Assembly: GCF_001039355.2 (NCBI RefSeq)
Contig: NW_019775880.1
Coordinates: forward strand, 602,127 to 666,126
Length of the DNA: 64,000 nt
Reading direction: 5' to 3'
DNA from: Lingula anatina
Lineage: Eukaryota; Brachiopoda; Lingulata; Lingulida; Lingulidae
Part shown: piece after piece, positions 39,668 through 52,937 of the stretch
Layout of the letters: the number at the start of each line of letters is the position of its first letter
Numbering within the stretch: the first letter of the stretch is position 1
The notes under the pieces: model-generated
What the model was told of the DNA's origin: nothing
Databases searched by the model: none
Seen by the model: the letters and a program-made list of their open reading frames with translations, nothing else
Program-made: the position numbers and the translations under genes

Positions 39668-42600
39668 GATTTCCTAAACAGCCCCTCATTATGGCTGCGA
39701 CTGGAGGGGGCTCACGAGAAAATGTGTCGTTGCACGCAACAGCGCTAGTCCTCATCACGGATCATCATGAATTCAGTAACCCTTAAATCGCGTTGATAAT
39801 AGATATTTACTCTTTACGTATCTAGTATCTCCTTTTTTCAGTTTGCTTTGGGATGATTGAAGCATCCTGATTTTCAGAGGTTACTGGAAACTCACTTTTC
39901 AGTTACTGGAAAACGGTATTTGCATGCTAACAGTAGAGCGATGAGTTTCCAGTGTCATTTGAGACTCAGGGTGGATTAAAAGAATTAAACGTAATCAGAC
40001 TTTTAATGGGAAAGGAACCGTGGGCTGGATTACGTGCTGATTTGAATAACTGATATGATGAAATGCTAAGAATTAATTAAGGTGCCGTGGATGGTTTTGG
40101 GAATAAAATAATCCTTTTCTGACTGACTGCATTGTATATAACGCTTTTATTATTTTCAGTTTGTATTTATGGTTTATAATCTTTACACGTTTTAAAACCT
40201 TCATTGCCGAAAGAATATTTTTTGGAAAATGGTATTATTTTGAATAATCTCCTAATTAAAGCACAGATAAACCCTTGGCGTTTTACGTGACCTTTCTCAC
40301 GTTTGGGGTAGAAAGAGGACGCACGTTTTTTGTACTGGTTTCAAAAGTGGCTTTATCTTTACGACATTCAACAAGCATTGGTTTAATAAGAGGTTTATTC
40401 TATAAGGCTTTTTGACAATTGGATTTCAGCGTTATATGCCAAGAAATCAGCTCTAATCAACGCCAAAAAAAGCCGAAATTTAAAGTAACACATAAAAGTT
40501 GGTGCCTGCCAATAAATGTTTGGAATCCAAAAGTCATTATATTCACATGGAGTGGATAACCGACATTATATAACGCCCTGCAGAACCCTCAGTACATTGA
40601 GGTGATGGTTTTTAGGTGTCTACAGAACATAACTTTTTCTTGTGTATTTCATATCATTATGACAACAAATGAAAACTGCAGAAACCTGCAACTATTCTGT
40701 AGCCTTTGGAAAAAAAACAAATTTATCTCTTCAGGTTTCGCTACGTCAAGCGTGTATTTCAACATGTAATGTAACGTGCATCAACGTATAAAATTTTGCG
40801 GCAAACATTAAGATGTTGAAGAAAGCATGATAATGGATATTATTGTGATTTTTTTACATTTAATACATCTTGGATATTTTTCTTGTGACGGCGAGGCTTA
40901 AAACGTTTAAAAGCAATTTCTTTGTTAAATGATTACCAAAAGTGAGACTTACGCGAGGATCGTCATGAGAATAAATCCATATTCAACCCATAACATCAGA
41001 AGACAGTGAGCGCGTGTGTTCGGGCACGCTCAAACAATAGCGTGAGAAAAATACCCGCAGGCATAAATTACAATTTTGCGTGCTATAAATAAATTCAGGA
41101 TCGACTGAATTTAAGCGTGTTAAGTATGTCATTACTTGTAATTATTTTATCAATCTACCCAACAATGAAATATATCATACAGTTTTAAACTTTTGCAAAA
41201 TGGGGGGGGGGGGGGGGGGAAATCAACGTATCGTGACACTTTCAGAATACACAATTTTGTATTCCGCATCGCGTATAACATTCATTCAATTTAATTAACC
41301 AAATGGGTACAGGCTAACAGAGATAGAGATCACACCAACCTATACTTATACGATGCGTTTCAGTGAAACTGAGAATATTCTGATGCAAGATTAAAATGAA
41401 CGTGTTTTCTGTCACGTACTCTGTAAGAGAACCATCGAGGCATTTTATGTGCTAAAATGATGTTTTTCCTCGAATATTCTGCCAAAATGCATCAATTTTA
41501 CGTGACTAGATGACAGTGACTTTGACATTGACTTTGACATTGACATTGAGTGGTTGTCATCTCTTGTGAAATAAAAGGGATTTCCGTACATCATTTCTTG
41601 AGAATTGCTCTCATCAGAACAAAAAATGGTTTTATGAATAACATTCCCTTTTCCCCCCAACCCCTCCTCCACTCATCAACCACCTCAATAAGTGTTGGGC
41701 CGGAAAACGATGGGGTAAGGTAAGGGGCGGGTTGCAATATAGTGACTGCTTTTTTAAATTAGACCTAAACCCATTCCAGTGTAAATTAAGCGACGAAAAC
41801 AGCATTTATAGACTCATTAGGACAAGATGGGGTACATCAGATGGACCGATAACAAAAAAATCAAATTACTTTATATGAGGCTTTTGTCCAGGCCTCCATG
41901 ATGAATTTAAGGTGCAACTGTGAGGCTGAGAAAATGTGGCAGTGAAGTGTACTCGTACAGTATCAACAAGCACATTTACTTGAAGTTTGTTGTGTGATGC
42001 ATGTTATCAATACAAATGAATGCTGCAAGCCAATGGAAGCCTCGTAAATGCTTGTCTGCGCCTTCGGATAAAGCAAATTATTAAATCTTCCTCGAAAAGG
42101 CCATGGAGACGGCAGTTCGCTAAATTCTCCTTTTATTCTTCACAAGCAAGTTGTAGATTCTTTTATTATCATTATTATTTATTTTATTTATTTATTTTTG
42201 ACACAAGGCAGCCCCATGGTAGAAAAACCAATCGTCAGCAGCGTTGAGTTTTTTATGCATAAAGCGTTTACTGAAATCGTTTCAGCTTAGTCCATAAAAG
42301 AGACAATACCATGCACTCGGAATCGGTAAAAACATTTTATGGATAAGAGTATTCGGTGCCTGATCCTTTTTTTTTTTTTTTTTTTTTTTTTGCACTGAAT
42401 AAATGTCGCAAATACACTGTACATTCAGTAGTTTTCACTTGTCACTTGAGTTAAAAAGCAGGGAGATAATATTGAGCTTAAAAAAAAAAAAAAGAATGTA
42501 GTGTCTTTTATCCCCGAAAAATACATTTTCCATAACAATCATTTAATAATAGACATCTTAAGATACAATATAAAATACATTAAAGTATTATCTAAAATAG

Positions 42601-43350
42601 TCGTAAGAAGGCCATTTTGAGCATGAAATGATGAGAGAAAGTAGATCGCGAAGCTATAATCGGTTTAAAAGTAATAATACTTACTTTGAGCACTTTTCCA
42701 GTAGAGCTATATACTTTATTTACAGGTATTCTTTAAAAAAGGCTCAGTTTAACATAGACGAGGATCCAACGGATAAGATTCATCTTATGTTGGATCTTAG
42801 CCATAGAGAAGTTGAAAAGGGAAATCGAGAAACAGATTAAAGTGAACTTTATTACTTACGCTCAGCTGAAGTGATATAAAAGCTGTTCATAAATAGACTA
42901 CATTTCCAAAACCTTCATTTACATGTAAGACAAATACATTATAGGCTACTGTGGCAGCTACATCTAAGGTTAATGAAAAATTAACAATTTTATAGTATAA
43001 CAGAGGGAAAATAACGCCAACGTGAGGACAAAATAGACCATTTGGTTTAATGAAACACCTGCAAGCCCGTGTAAGGTGAATGCAGGTCTGGCATGTTCCT
43101 TAAATATTAATCACTTTTCAAGTTCACCTAATACTTCAACCTGTGGACCGCGAGGGATAGGACGTGAGGGAGCCTTTTGTCATGTCTCCATGTCATAGAA
43201 AGGTGACTGAAGGCCAGACAGGTTTCCTGCGAGTAAATCACTTCTCGCGCCCCGTTTATGTGTCTTGTCCTGAAAGGAAATGTTTTACAAAATGAATTGT
43301 GATTTTTGGATGCGCAACATTAAGGAGCGTGGTGACCCGAACGGGACAGC

Positions 43351-43358
43351 TATAAATA
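43351..43358 (+). promoter_or_regulatory. TATA-like box, possible tyrosinase B promoter
   Basis: TATAAATA on the plus strand, within a less AT-rich stretch (GGGACAGC just upstream). It is 1.46 kb before the tyrosinase B ATG and on the far side of the A run, so using it would need a 5' UTR intron. Weak inference. Confidence 0.25.
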
Positions 43359-43607
43359 CAAATCACGGCGTGTGAAAGACCCTGATACTGACGGGGAACA
43401 TAGAGGTTAATTGATGGCGCATTGGTAGGTAGGTCGTGTTGGCTCACTTCTTCAGGTATCTACTTTCTCCTTTTAGTGAAATTTTCTATATTTCTACTTC
43501 TGTGTTGGATATTCATATTTTTATACTACTATTGTAACGAATCATGAAAGTGCCATTCATATTGTTTTTAGACTATTATAGTTTCGTTTATATTCGCTAT
43601 AATTTAA

Positions 43608-44389
<782 letters not shown>

Positions 44390-44814
44390 CTCTGGGCTCT
44401 TTAATAATGAAATGGCAAATTATAGAACTTATCAAAAAATACCGATTTACTTAAGGATGAAAACCTTGGTGTAATTGTGTCTGCGGTGCATAAAAAAATA
44501 CCTCATCATCGTGTTTTAATTTTTTGTGGGGATTTAATTTCAGGATGCACATACGTTTATACACAAGGCACGCTCTAAACAATAGTAAAACTTTATCGAC
44601 TGGCCTCAGGCAAAGCGGTGCACAGAATCAAACAACGACAAGGCCTATGGAAATTTATAGTAACCCGAAAAACAAGTTGAAACAGACTGCAGCAGTAAAG
44701 TGCAGTGAACGCACTGATAACGACTTTTTACCACTGAAACTGCAGACCAGAAAAGGTTCTTGAAAAAAAAAGAGAAATATCATTTGTTTTATTAGTACGT
44801 TTAAAATCACCAAA

Positions 44815-47800
44815 ATGCAACAGTTGGGTATCTCTTTTTGGACGATGCCTTTCATTGTGCAGAAACTCCCTTTGTTGAGCAGTTGGACGCACGGAGCCGC
44901 CTTACTTCAGTTGCTTGTACTCCTCTTGGCCACAGATCACTATGTGAAGGGCTCGGATCAGTCGGGGCAATGGCAATGTCCAGTTCAAGACCCGTACCAA
45001 GTCATATCAGAGGCTGATCGGTTCGTTTGCTGCAATATGTACATGGACTGGATGAAAAAAAGCAAGGAAAAGTTCAGTTTCTACCCGACCCCTAAAATTC
45101 AGCGTTGGTTCCAACATTTGGGGATGAAACAACACAGGCAGACAGTGCAACAGCCCAAAAGAGCACGTTATGCAAGACAAGCCCCAAGAAGGATTTTCCC
45201 ACCTTTGCCATTCAGTTTACCACCACCCCCGCCTAATTTTTTGCAAAATATAAGAAGTAGAATTACACAGGGACAGGATGGGATCGGAAATCGGATCTCA
45301 AGGTTCCCAGGGGGCGATAATACAGACACAGTTAACAGAGCCTCATCGAACGCGAGGGCCAACGCATTTTTGCTTCAGAGAGGCGCCAACAACGTTGCTG
45401 ATCCCGTAAGGTTGCACTATAGGGAAGAGTATCGAAGCTTAACCAAAGAAAAACGAGACCGCTTTCACCGAGCCTTGAACCGTCTGAAGAACTCTTTTGT
45501 TGACGGTGTACGGGAGTACGACATCTTTGTTGGGTATCACCGAGCTAACCTGTCCCCGGGTGCTCACTTTGGACCCGCGTTTCTGCCTTTTCACAGAGAA
45601 CTGCTTTTCAGGTAAGCCTCTCAGCGGTTTGGAAATGAGATTATCATTTGCAGGGCGTGTTTTAATTGACAATTGTTTCCCACTCCCAAAAGAAAAAATT
45701 GAAAGTAGAAAAGAGTAAATTATCTGTTCAAGGACATTTCCTGTGAACACCTCTCGATGGCCATACAACTGACCAAAGATAAAAAAACTTGAGTACATTT
45801 TGAAAGTGTTTCTCCGCCTAAAACATTTGAGGGATAAATTGTGCAAATGTTTGTAGCATCTCCCTTTCTCCCTCTTCTCTTTCTTTCACTGATAATATAG
45901 TACGCTAATATGACAACGTGAAAATATTTAAGCCAATAAATGGGGTCGGTCTCCCTGCATCGTTATGTACTAAAGTGTATTTCTAACCCTTCGCGGTTTC
46001 CTTATGACTTACTCAAAATGAGTCAACAATGGAAATATCATTAAATAATAAAATACGAAGCACTAAAATTGCTGCTATTAGAATAAGCATTAACCTTTGC
46101 GATGTGGCATTTTACAAGGTGTCATTCTGAAAACAATGAGGACCCTTTAAGGTAAAGAAGGTGAGATGGGGATGGTATTTGGCCGTGACCTTCTCTTTCC
46201 ATTTGCCTTTTGGTTTGTTCACTATTCTTGTCACTTTAAAATACCTTGAACCAGACAAATTCAAATTCAAATGAATTTCAGAGCTCATTTGCATATAGAA
46301 TGTGCACATTTGTCGACAGGGCCAGCTGTTCATTTTTACACTGCATGCGTGTGCTAACTCCTTATCCGCAAATTCAATTATATTTGTGTCATATATCTGA
46401 TTCAATGTCCTCCGATGTTTACTTTATTTACATATTAGTTTTTCATTAAAACATTGTAAAACGCCAGCCTGTCTCTAGTTTTCCCTCTTTTCATATCTAA
46501 TAAATACATGTCCGGGGATAAAGGGGATGTTCGATTCCGTCAAAGATCATCATAATACGACCTTTTCGTGACGAGGTCTAATGTCAGTCCGCTCAAACTT
46601 CCTCCAGCGAAAAGGTCCAGTGTTTTATTGTCTTATCATTAATCCTAGACGATAAACAAACCTTGAAATTACTCTTGCCAGAAGCTTAAACGCCAATGTT
46701 AAGGAAGTGATAAAATTGTTTTAATCCAACTCTCGTGTTCTGAAGGAGGGGTCATAAAAACAAAGAGGTTGGTAGATCTATAGTTCTCTTGAAAATGAAT
46801 GTAAGGTTTAAAGTGCAGCTATAATATACAGTTGTTATAGTTAGATATTAATATGAAAAAGGTAATGCAAATGTATTTTTAAGCAGTAAGTTATAATACT
46901 TAACTTTGATTATTTTATTTTTGACAGTAAGCACCCCAAAAGCACCCAAAGAACGCAGACCTCCACCAAAGACTATTAGATAATTATTATCAATCATTTA
47001 ATTAATAAACTCAATTGTCGTTATTATTCACTATTTATTAATGAACTAATTAATCAGCCCAATTTCTCATTTTTGATTAATCTTTTAACTAATTAATTTA
47101 CTATTTGATTGACTTATTAATTAATCACCCCCAAAATGTAGTCCATTAAAGTCTGTCCTATCCTGAAAATTTCATCGAAATCCCTCCATAACTTTTTGTA
47201 TAATGTTGCTGACAGGAAGGCAGACAAGCAAATAGTTTAAAAAAACTAAAAATTAACTATTAGTTTATTAGTAAATGGATCACCACCAAAATCTTCGTTC
47301 CTTGGCCATTTCTGGGCAGTTTCATCAAATACACCTCATGCCTTTTTGCATAATGTTGCTAACAGACGAACAAACTAACGAAACCAAAAACGTAACCACC
47401 TTGACGAAAGTAATAATCATAAAAAAATCATGAAAAAAGCTGCAGAATAATCCTCTACGTTTGTTACGTTTGTATAGCCCCTTTTGTTTCAACTTTTGCA
47501 CAAAACATCAAACATTACAACCAATTTTAAGCAAAAGGTATTAATAGTCATCTTTCTATCATTTTTCGCTGCTCATATTACCCGTTTCATTATAGGCTTG
47601 AACGGGCCCTCCAACGCTTTGATCCCGATGTGGCCCTTCCCTATTGGAACTCCACAATGGACGAAGGTCTAGAAAATGCCGAGGATTCCATCATGTGGAC
47701 GGAGGAATTTGCCGGAAATGGCTACGGGAATGTGACGACAGGACCATTTGCAAATTGGCCCACTAGATTTGCAACGGAAGGAATAAACGTCCTTTTTCGA

Positions 47801-48922
47801 AATCTAACCTACGGGTTCGAACAGCGTCCGTTCCCGGGACTTATGGCCGATGATGGTATACCGGACTCGGCCACGAGGTTTCGTGACATTACATTTTATG
47901 TAGATTCCACGTTTGAGTTAAATCACGGGAAGACCCATAACTGGGTTGGTGGTCAAATGATAGATTTGGAGAATTCCCCAGGAGACCCTGTATTTTTCCT
48001 TCACCACGCCTTTATTGATTGTGCTTGGGAGGAATTTCGTGAACGGCAAAAAGCAAATGGCATTGACCCTCGATTCGATTACCCCAACGACACAGTGGCG
48101 TTAGGTGTTAACCAAACTCCACCGCCTGGCGTTGCTCAAATCACCAGTTTAGAGACCTCATATCAGCGGTTTGAAGACCGCATGTTGCCGTTCGAAATAA
48201 CAAACGGCGATGGTTTGGCAAATGAATACACGGAGCATTTTTACAAATGTTCATCAAGCTCAAATGATTGCCCTTGTACATCACCTTATTTGTTTTGTGA
48301 TTCTTCCTCTGGACCTTCCACCTGCCGGCCTCGCCTTCGTGTCGGAGCGAAGTGCACCCGATATATGATGATGGATGCATGCTACAACTCGATGTGCTGT
48401 TATATCGATGGGAGCTCATCTGAGGCAGTTTGCCGTTCATTTTGTCCGCCGTACGCAAGACCCACTGAGACCCCAGGACCAATAAGCACAACCGCTCAGG
48501 CTGAGATTACAACCGACCCACCTATCACAATTACTGGAACACCACCCAACACAGCCTCAACCTCCCGACAACCACCAACCAGTCAAAGAACGACGGGCGT
48601 GATTTTCAGACCCCCGAGGCCTCGTGCGCGAGGGCAGCAAACCAATAGTAACCGAGAACGACCAGCACCGCAACCAGTAACAACGACATCACCTTCTGGG
48701 GATAAGTCCGATAACCGCCCATTCGTATTTCCAAATTTCATTCGAAACGTGAACAATTTTTTCTCTCCAATACGTATTCGTCCAGGGAATTTGTTCACAC
48801 AAGGATCTTTTCTGCCTCTCCCCTTCAGACCTGGATTTCCTTCTTTTATTGCTGGGGGCCAAGATGCTGCTTCAGACGAGGACAGCGTAAGGCAAAGACG
48901 TCAGTTGCAAAACAGAGAGTAA
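44815..48922 (+). CDS. Secreted tyrosinase B with Thr/Pro- and Arg-rich tail
   Basis: Type-3 copper phenol oxidase, paralogue of tyrosinase A on the opposite strand. Exons 44815-45611 and 47596-48922 (CTTTTCAG|GTAAGC; ATTATAG|G, phase 2, same place as in A) give 2124 nt, 707 residues. The hydrophobic stretch at about 28-40 is the likely signal peptide; its leader is long, and the Met at residue 11 could be used instead. C...CC cysteines and a basic processing region (RARYAR) follow. CuA ligands are H242, H251 and H260 in FLPFHREL, with Phe replacing the usual Trp before the last ligand. CuB ligands are H376, H380 and H403 (FFLHHAFID). The 11-cysteine module (484-549) matches A cysteine for cysteine. 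The tail is Thr/Pro-rich, then basic, and ends beyond an RQRR site. AATAAA at 48965-48970 and 49144-49149. Confidence 0.92.
46926..47421. repeat. Diverged dispersed repeat, two related units, in tyrosinase B intron
   Basis: Two related units lie in tandem. Each runs from ATCACC(A/C)CCAAAAT through an imperfect TTTCATC..A..CC block to TTTTTG(T/C)ATAATGTTGCT(G/A)ACAG, then an A/C/G-rich part (about 47126-47240 and 47280-47421). Ends near 46960 (ACCTCCACCAAAG) and 47395-47412 (ACCACCTTGACGAAAG) look like degenerate inverted ends. The pattern resembles a widespread marine-invertebrate interspersed repeat ending in ACCTCCTTGGCGGAGGTAA, recalled from memory; family assignment is tentative. Confidence 0.5.
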
Positions 48923-49964
48923 ATTGAAACGCGTGAGATTAAAGGACATGTAATTAGTAATTATAATAAAAATAAAGATAATACGCAAATAGAGGGCGAG
49001 CACATTTTAAATATTATATATGGTTGAATCCTGCGGAGAATTACGAGAAGAAAAATAAAAAACAATAGAGCTTTAAAGGGCCAGTATCCATATCTTAACA
49101 TTTGAAACCCTAACCTTTGACATACACTGTATTTTACAATGACAATAAATGTTTTATTTATCCCTGTTATACTGTATTTTGTTTTTACCCAATTCCAAAC
49201 ATCCTGGAAGAAGTTGGTTTCGCTGTGTGAGCTGTTTCACTATCCATCTACTACACATTCACCAGTAGCTGTTAACTGACTGAAAACTCGCCACTGGATT
49301 ATGCCTTGGCATAAAACACTTCCTCTTCAAACCGACTGACTTTTGATTTGTAATCTCAATCCTGAAAATTTGCCGATTGGAGACATACAATACACAGTTA
49401 TGTGTACGCATGCCGTAATGGATTACCAGGCAACTGGCATAGACTGTTTTGAGGGCAGAGTTATAAATTGCAGATAAAGACGAAATACATAATAAACTCC
49501 TGATAAGGGCGCGGATACAAATTGTTAATTGAATTCAATTAAAGGAAGCACTAGCCAACTGGCAGTCACCAAGCACCTGCATTTTCACAACACACAGAAA
49601 AAATCAAGTAGGGCGACGTTTCAGACGCCCTTTGGAGTAATTTTCTTTCTTTTTTAAATTTTCTAAATCGATGACAGGCTACTAAGGTCGCATCTTCGTA
49701 ATTATCAAGTCCAGTAATTGGTATGTATCGTATTTTCATCGCTGTAGGTATCCGCAAAGGCTCTATTTCCAGATTTTGAGATACATATACATACACTTGC
49801 TTTAATGATGTAGGCCTACTAGTAGAATCTGTTATTAGTAAAAATCAGTTAGAAAGTTATAATTAACTTATTTTTGTGCACTGGAATTAAATATACCTGT
49901 CGCATAACTAGAGATGCTCGTTTTCCTCCAGTATCACGGAAGACGCAGAAGATAAGCCTGAAAG
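48923..49964. other. Tyrosinase B 3' UTR and intergenic region
   Basis: Starts with a 3' UTR with AATAAA signals at 48965 and 49144. The rest shows no gene and no obvious promoter motif for the downstream Tctex1 gene. Confidence 0.6.
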
Positions 49965-50696
49965 ATGAGCGTGGAATCTTTGAACAAACAAAAAGGTGAT
50001 TCGTCTGTACACAGCCATAAACACCATGGGCCCCGTCCCCAACATCCACATCCGCGCGCACAGCATCAACATCGAGATGGACACGCACACCCACATCAAC
50101 ATCGAGATGGGCACGCACACCCACATCAACATCAGGATGGGCACGCTCACCCACATCAACAACATCAACATCCACCTGGAGATCAAAGCTCGGGTCAGAG
50201 GGGACATCGACCACGAGCAGGAACATGGCACGGAAAAGACGGTCTGTCCAGTGGAAACCCTACTCCCGGGAATAGCCGACAGAGGGCGGCCATGGGTCTA
50301 GCAGACGACAAGTCCGATTTCAACCCCAACAACATGCCCGTGGAGTTCGAGAACACCTACAAACTGGAACCAGACTGTCGATTCCCGGAACGAGAAGCTC
50401 GGCAGATTATTGAAAATGTCCTGGAACAAAATCTTCACGATAAGAAGTACGACCCTAATATAATGAACCGAAAGTGTAGAACTTTGAGTGATATGATTAA
50501 AGACAGGATCAAGGAAATGAATTTAGAGAGGTTTAAAATTGTGACGTCTGTGATGATCACAGAAAAGCAGCACCAGGCCATGCAGGTCGTTTCCCGTTGT
50601 ATCTGGGATCAGCGGTGGGACAACTACGCTTGTGGGGTATACAGTAATAAAACTCTATACGCTATAGGACTAGTGTACGTGGTTTATTACGAATAG
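49965..50696 (+). CDS. Tctex1-domain dynein light chain with His-rich leader
   Basis: Tctex1/DYNLT proteins are light chains that attach cargo or axonemal complexes to dynein (family knowledge). The single exon encodes 243 residues. Residues about 128-243 form the Tctex1 domain (ENTYKLEPD; KYDPNIMNRKC; VSRCIWDQRWDNYA; ending GLVYVVYYE, the usual family end). It looks closest to the Tctex1-domain-containing (DYNLT4/DYNLT5-type) members rather than short DYNLT1; the subtype is uncertain. Residues 16-69 carry 21 His, in three decapeptides of the type QHRDGHAHPH. A later Met (residue 110) would give the bare domain, so the leader could be partly untranslated, but the frame is open throughout. Polyadenylation signal at 50875-50880. 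The intronless form could mean a retrogene. Confidence 0.82.
   Translation: MSVESLNKQKGDSSVHSHKHHGPRPQHPHPRAQHQHRDGHAHPHQHRDGHAHPHQHQDGHAHPHQQHQHPPGDQSSGQRGHRPRAGTWHGKDGLSSGNPTPGNSRQRAAMGLADDKSDFNPNNMPVEFENTYKLEPDCRFPEREARQIIENVLEQNLHDKKYDPNIMNRKCRTLSDMIKDRIKEMNLERFKIVTSVMITEKQHQAMQVVSRCIWDQRWDNYACGVYSNKTLYAIGLVYVVYYE
50067..50156 (+). repeat. 30-bp tandem repeat (three units) in the Tctex1-protein leader
   Basis: Three 30-bp units starting CAACATCGAGATGG, differing at a few bases, encode residues 35-44, 45-54 and 55-64. Because the unit is a multiple of three and stop-free in several frames, long spurious frames open on both strands here. Confidence 0.92.
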
Positions 50697-52510
50697 CCTG
50701 ATTAAAGATTTTTAACACATAAGAAAACATGAAAAAGATTGAGTAAGCTGTTAGTTTTCTTTCAACACCGACACTTTTGAGTTAAACAAAGGCTCTACAT
50801 GTAGGCCTACGATGTACCTCTGTGCGATGTTGATCGTCCAGAGACTCTTGCTGTGCTTTTAATCAAACAATGAAAATAAAACAATTGCGTTTTTATAAGT
50901 TTTGAAAACACCTTTAAATTTTTGGTCATTCGGATGTTCATACGGTAAACAGAGAATACAATGTACATGTAAGCATGCATACCTATCGAAGAATCTGTGG
51001 GAACGAAAAAATTATGAAATGCGTTTTTATATATACATATATAAAGTTTAAAGTGCAGTTAATAATGATATAGCAACCAATGCCCTTTTTACCTATGACC
51101 TATAGAGTACCTAAAAGCTTTTCAATGGAAAAATAATCTTGCTCTCTTTGTCCCTTCCTTCCAACCTTATTATCTCACGGGTTTTCGAGTCCTCCGCTTT
51201 TCTTGTTTCTTTTGTGTCCTCGTCCTCCATGTGGTTCGTCAAAGGCAAGGTCCTAACTGATGGTATTTCTCTTAAATGATATTGATCTATCTGCAAATAT
51301 TTTCCGTGCAACTTAAGATTTAACTGAATTATTCATTTAATTGTTGGAGATTTTCGATAAACTAGTACATGCTACACGTAGTAAATCGCTAAACATTAGT
51401 TAATTCAAAATGAAAAAAAAATCATGGTTGATGAATGCGTCAAAACAGTGGGGAACTTTGTCGGAGATTGATTAATGCGTTCATCAGACAAAATATACAG
51501 GTATATTACCTCCAATCGTGTTCATTGATTAAATTCAACATCTCATTATATACATAAAAACGCGTTAAAAGGAGCGCGCCGAAAATGTTATTAATTTCTT
51601 AACTAAGATAGAAAGATGAACAATTTCGCCAGTGAATATATAAATGGTCGATTTGACAAATAGGTACTGTCTACGCCTATGTTACCGCAGTATTACCAGC
51701 AAGTGTGAACAAGTCATTTCAAGTAAAGGTTTGCATCTGCTACCCCCCCCCTTCCCGGACAATATAGGCCTACTTGAAAAGCGGGCTTCTGGTACCCTCT
51801 ACCAGGGCGACTGATAGATTTTTCACAGATATTCACAGATATGTCTCTAGCTAGATAGATGGTCATTTTGGTCTGAAGTCACCCTGTTGAGAAATCTCAA
51901 GGCTGATTACATGGCTGGTAATTGTTTGCATAACTGCTTAGGCACTGTGATTTAGCAGGTCCAGTCTAAGTCTGCGTGATCCACAGAGCCCTTAGTTTTC
52001 TTGTATTTACTTAAATACTGATTATGCTTATACTGATGAAATTAAAGAACATTTGAACAAGTCTAAGACCATGTTTAGCATATGCGCTGCTTTTGTACAG
52101 TATCTGAAATGGCACACACTTGTCTAAAACAACCTACACGTATTGATAAAACAGCATATTCTATACACCCTATTTATATTAATTATATTGGTAAAAAACT
52201 TTAATTCCTCATGCTCCGTAAAAGACCGCGCGGTTTTAATTCGATGATCAGACGACAGACAGGCTTATTTGTTGATGGACTCTTTGTGTGTGTGTGAGTG
52301 AATGTGTGTGTAAAAAGGCAGTCGAACTCCCCTTCGTAAAGACCTAATTTCACCCCAAAGATCTCCGTTTTAGGCCAACTTATTTCTACCTGTTCTGCAG
52401 CCCATTCAAAATCAACGAAACATGCAAATTTGAATACAGTGTTGTTTTATTTTACAATTTTAAGTGGGGTAAAATACTAACAGTAGGGGGTAAGGTTGTG
52501 TCGGCTTTCT
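50697..52510. other. Intergenic region between the Tctex1 and Patched-like genes
   Basis: No gene recognised. Contains the Tctex1 3' UTR signal, a short C run near 51745 and a GT-rich stretch near 52287-52312. Confidence 0.6.
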
Positions 52511-52764
52511 TAGGGCTCAGCCCCAATGAAATTATCGTAGATCGATCCAGCTCCGTAGGTGCTCTCGCTGAATGCAATCAGATAAGCAAATTAACACGCC
52601 TCCTCCTGGAGTTGAGTAGAATTCGGAAAAGCTGGTGACTATACGAATACGTTGAAAACAAGAGAATGCGTGTTAATCTGTTTATCTGATTGCATTCAGC
52701 GAGTGTCCCTGCGGAGTTGAATCGATCTACGTAGACCGATAATTTAAATGGGAATGAGCCCCTA
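52511..52764. mobile_element. Foldback (hairpin) MITE with TA flanks
   Basis: The 250-bp element (52513-52762) is bordered by TA on both sides. Its left end (GGGCTCAGCCCCAATG) is inverted at the right end (GGGGCTCATTCCC). The arms (about 52513-52599 and 52668-52762) pair over most of their length. Inside, CGCTGAATGCAATCAGATAA is exactly inverted. Mismatches are few and there is one roughly 8-nt indel. The 68-bp loop has no coding capacity. TA duplication and long inverted arms suggest a Tc1/mariner-type nonautonomous element. Confidence 0.72.
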
Positions 52765-52937
52765 GTGACGATTTTGCCTTTACAACTTTTATGGCGTGTT
52801 GCTTTGTGCGTTATTGCTCCGATGCAAACTCACGTTGAAACATCGTTTAATTATTTGCACTCGAACAATTTTATTGATCCCCTCCCAGGAAGCACGTGTA
52901 TCGCTACGTGAGTATTTTCACTATTGATTACTTTCGC

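Noticed and set aside
42628-42840. 70-codon frame with Arg/Ser and charged residues
   Set aside because: No family resemblance, no exon signals; it includes a small inverted repeat (about 42763-42799).
49849-50301. Val/Asp-rich and His/Ile-rich alternative frames over the 30-bp repeat
   Set aside because: Stop-free only because of the repeat unit; the sense frame runs into a real Tctex1 domain.
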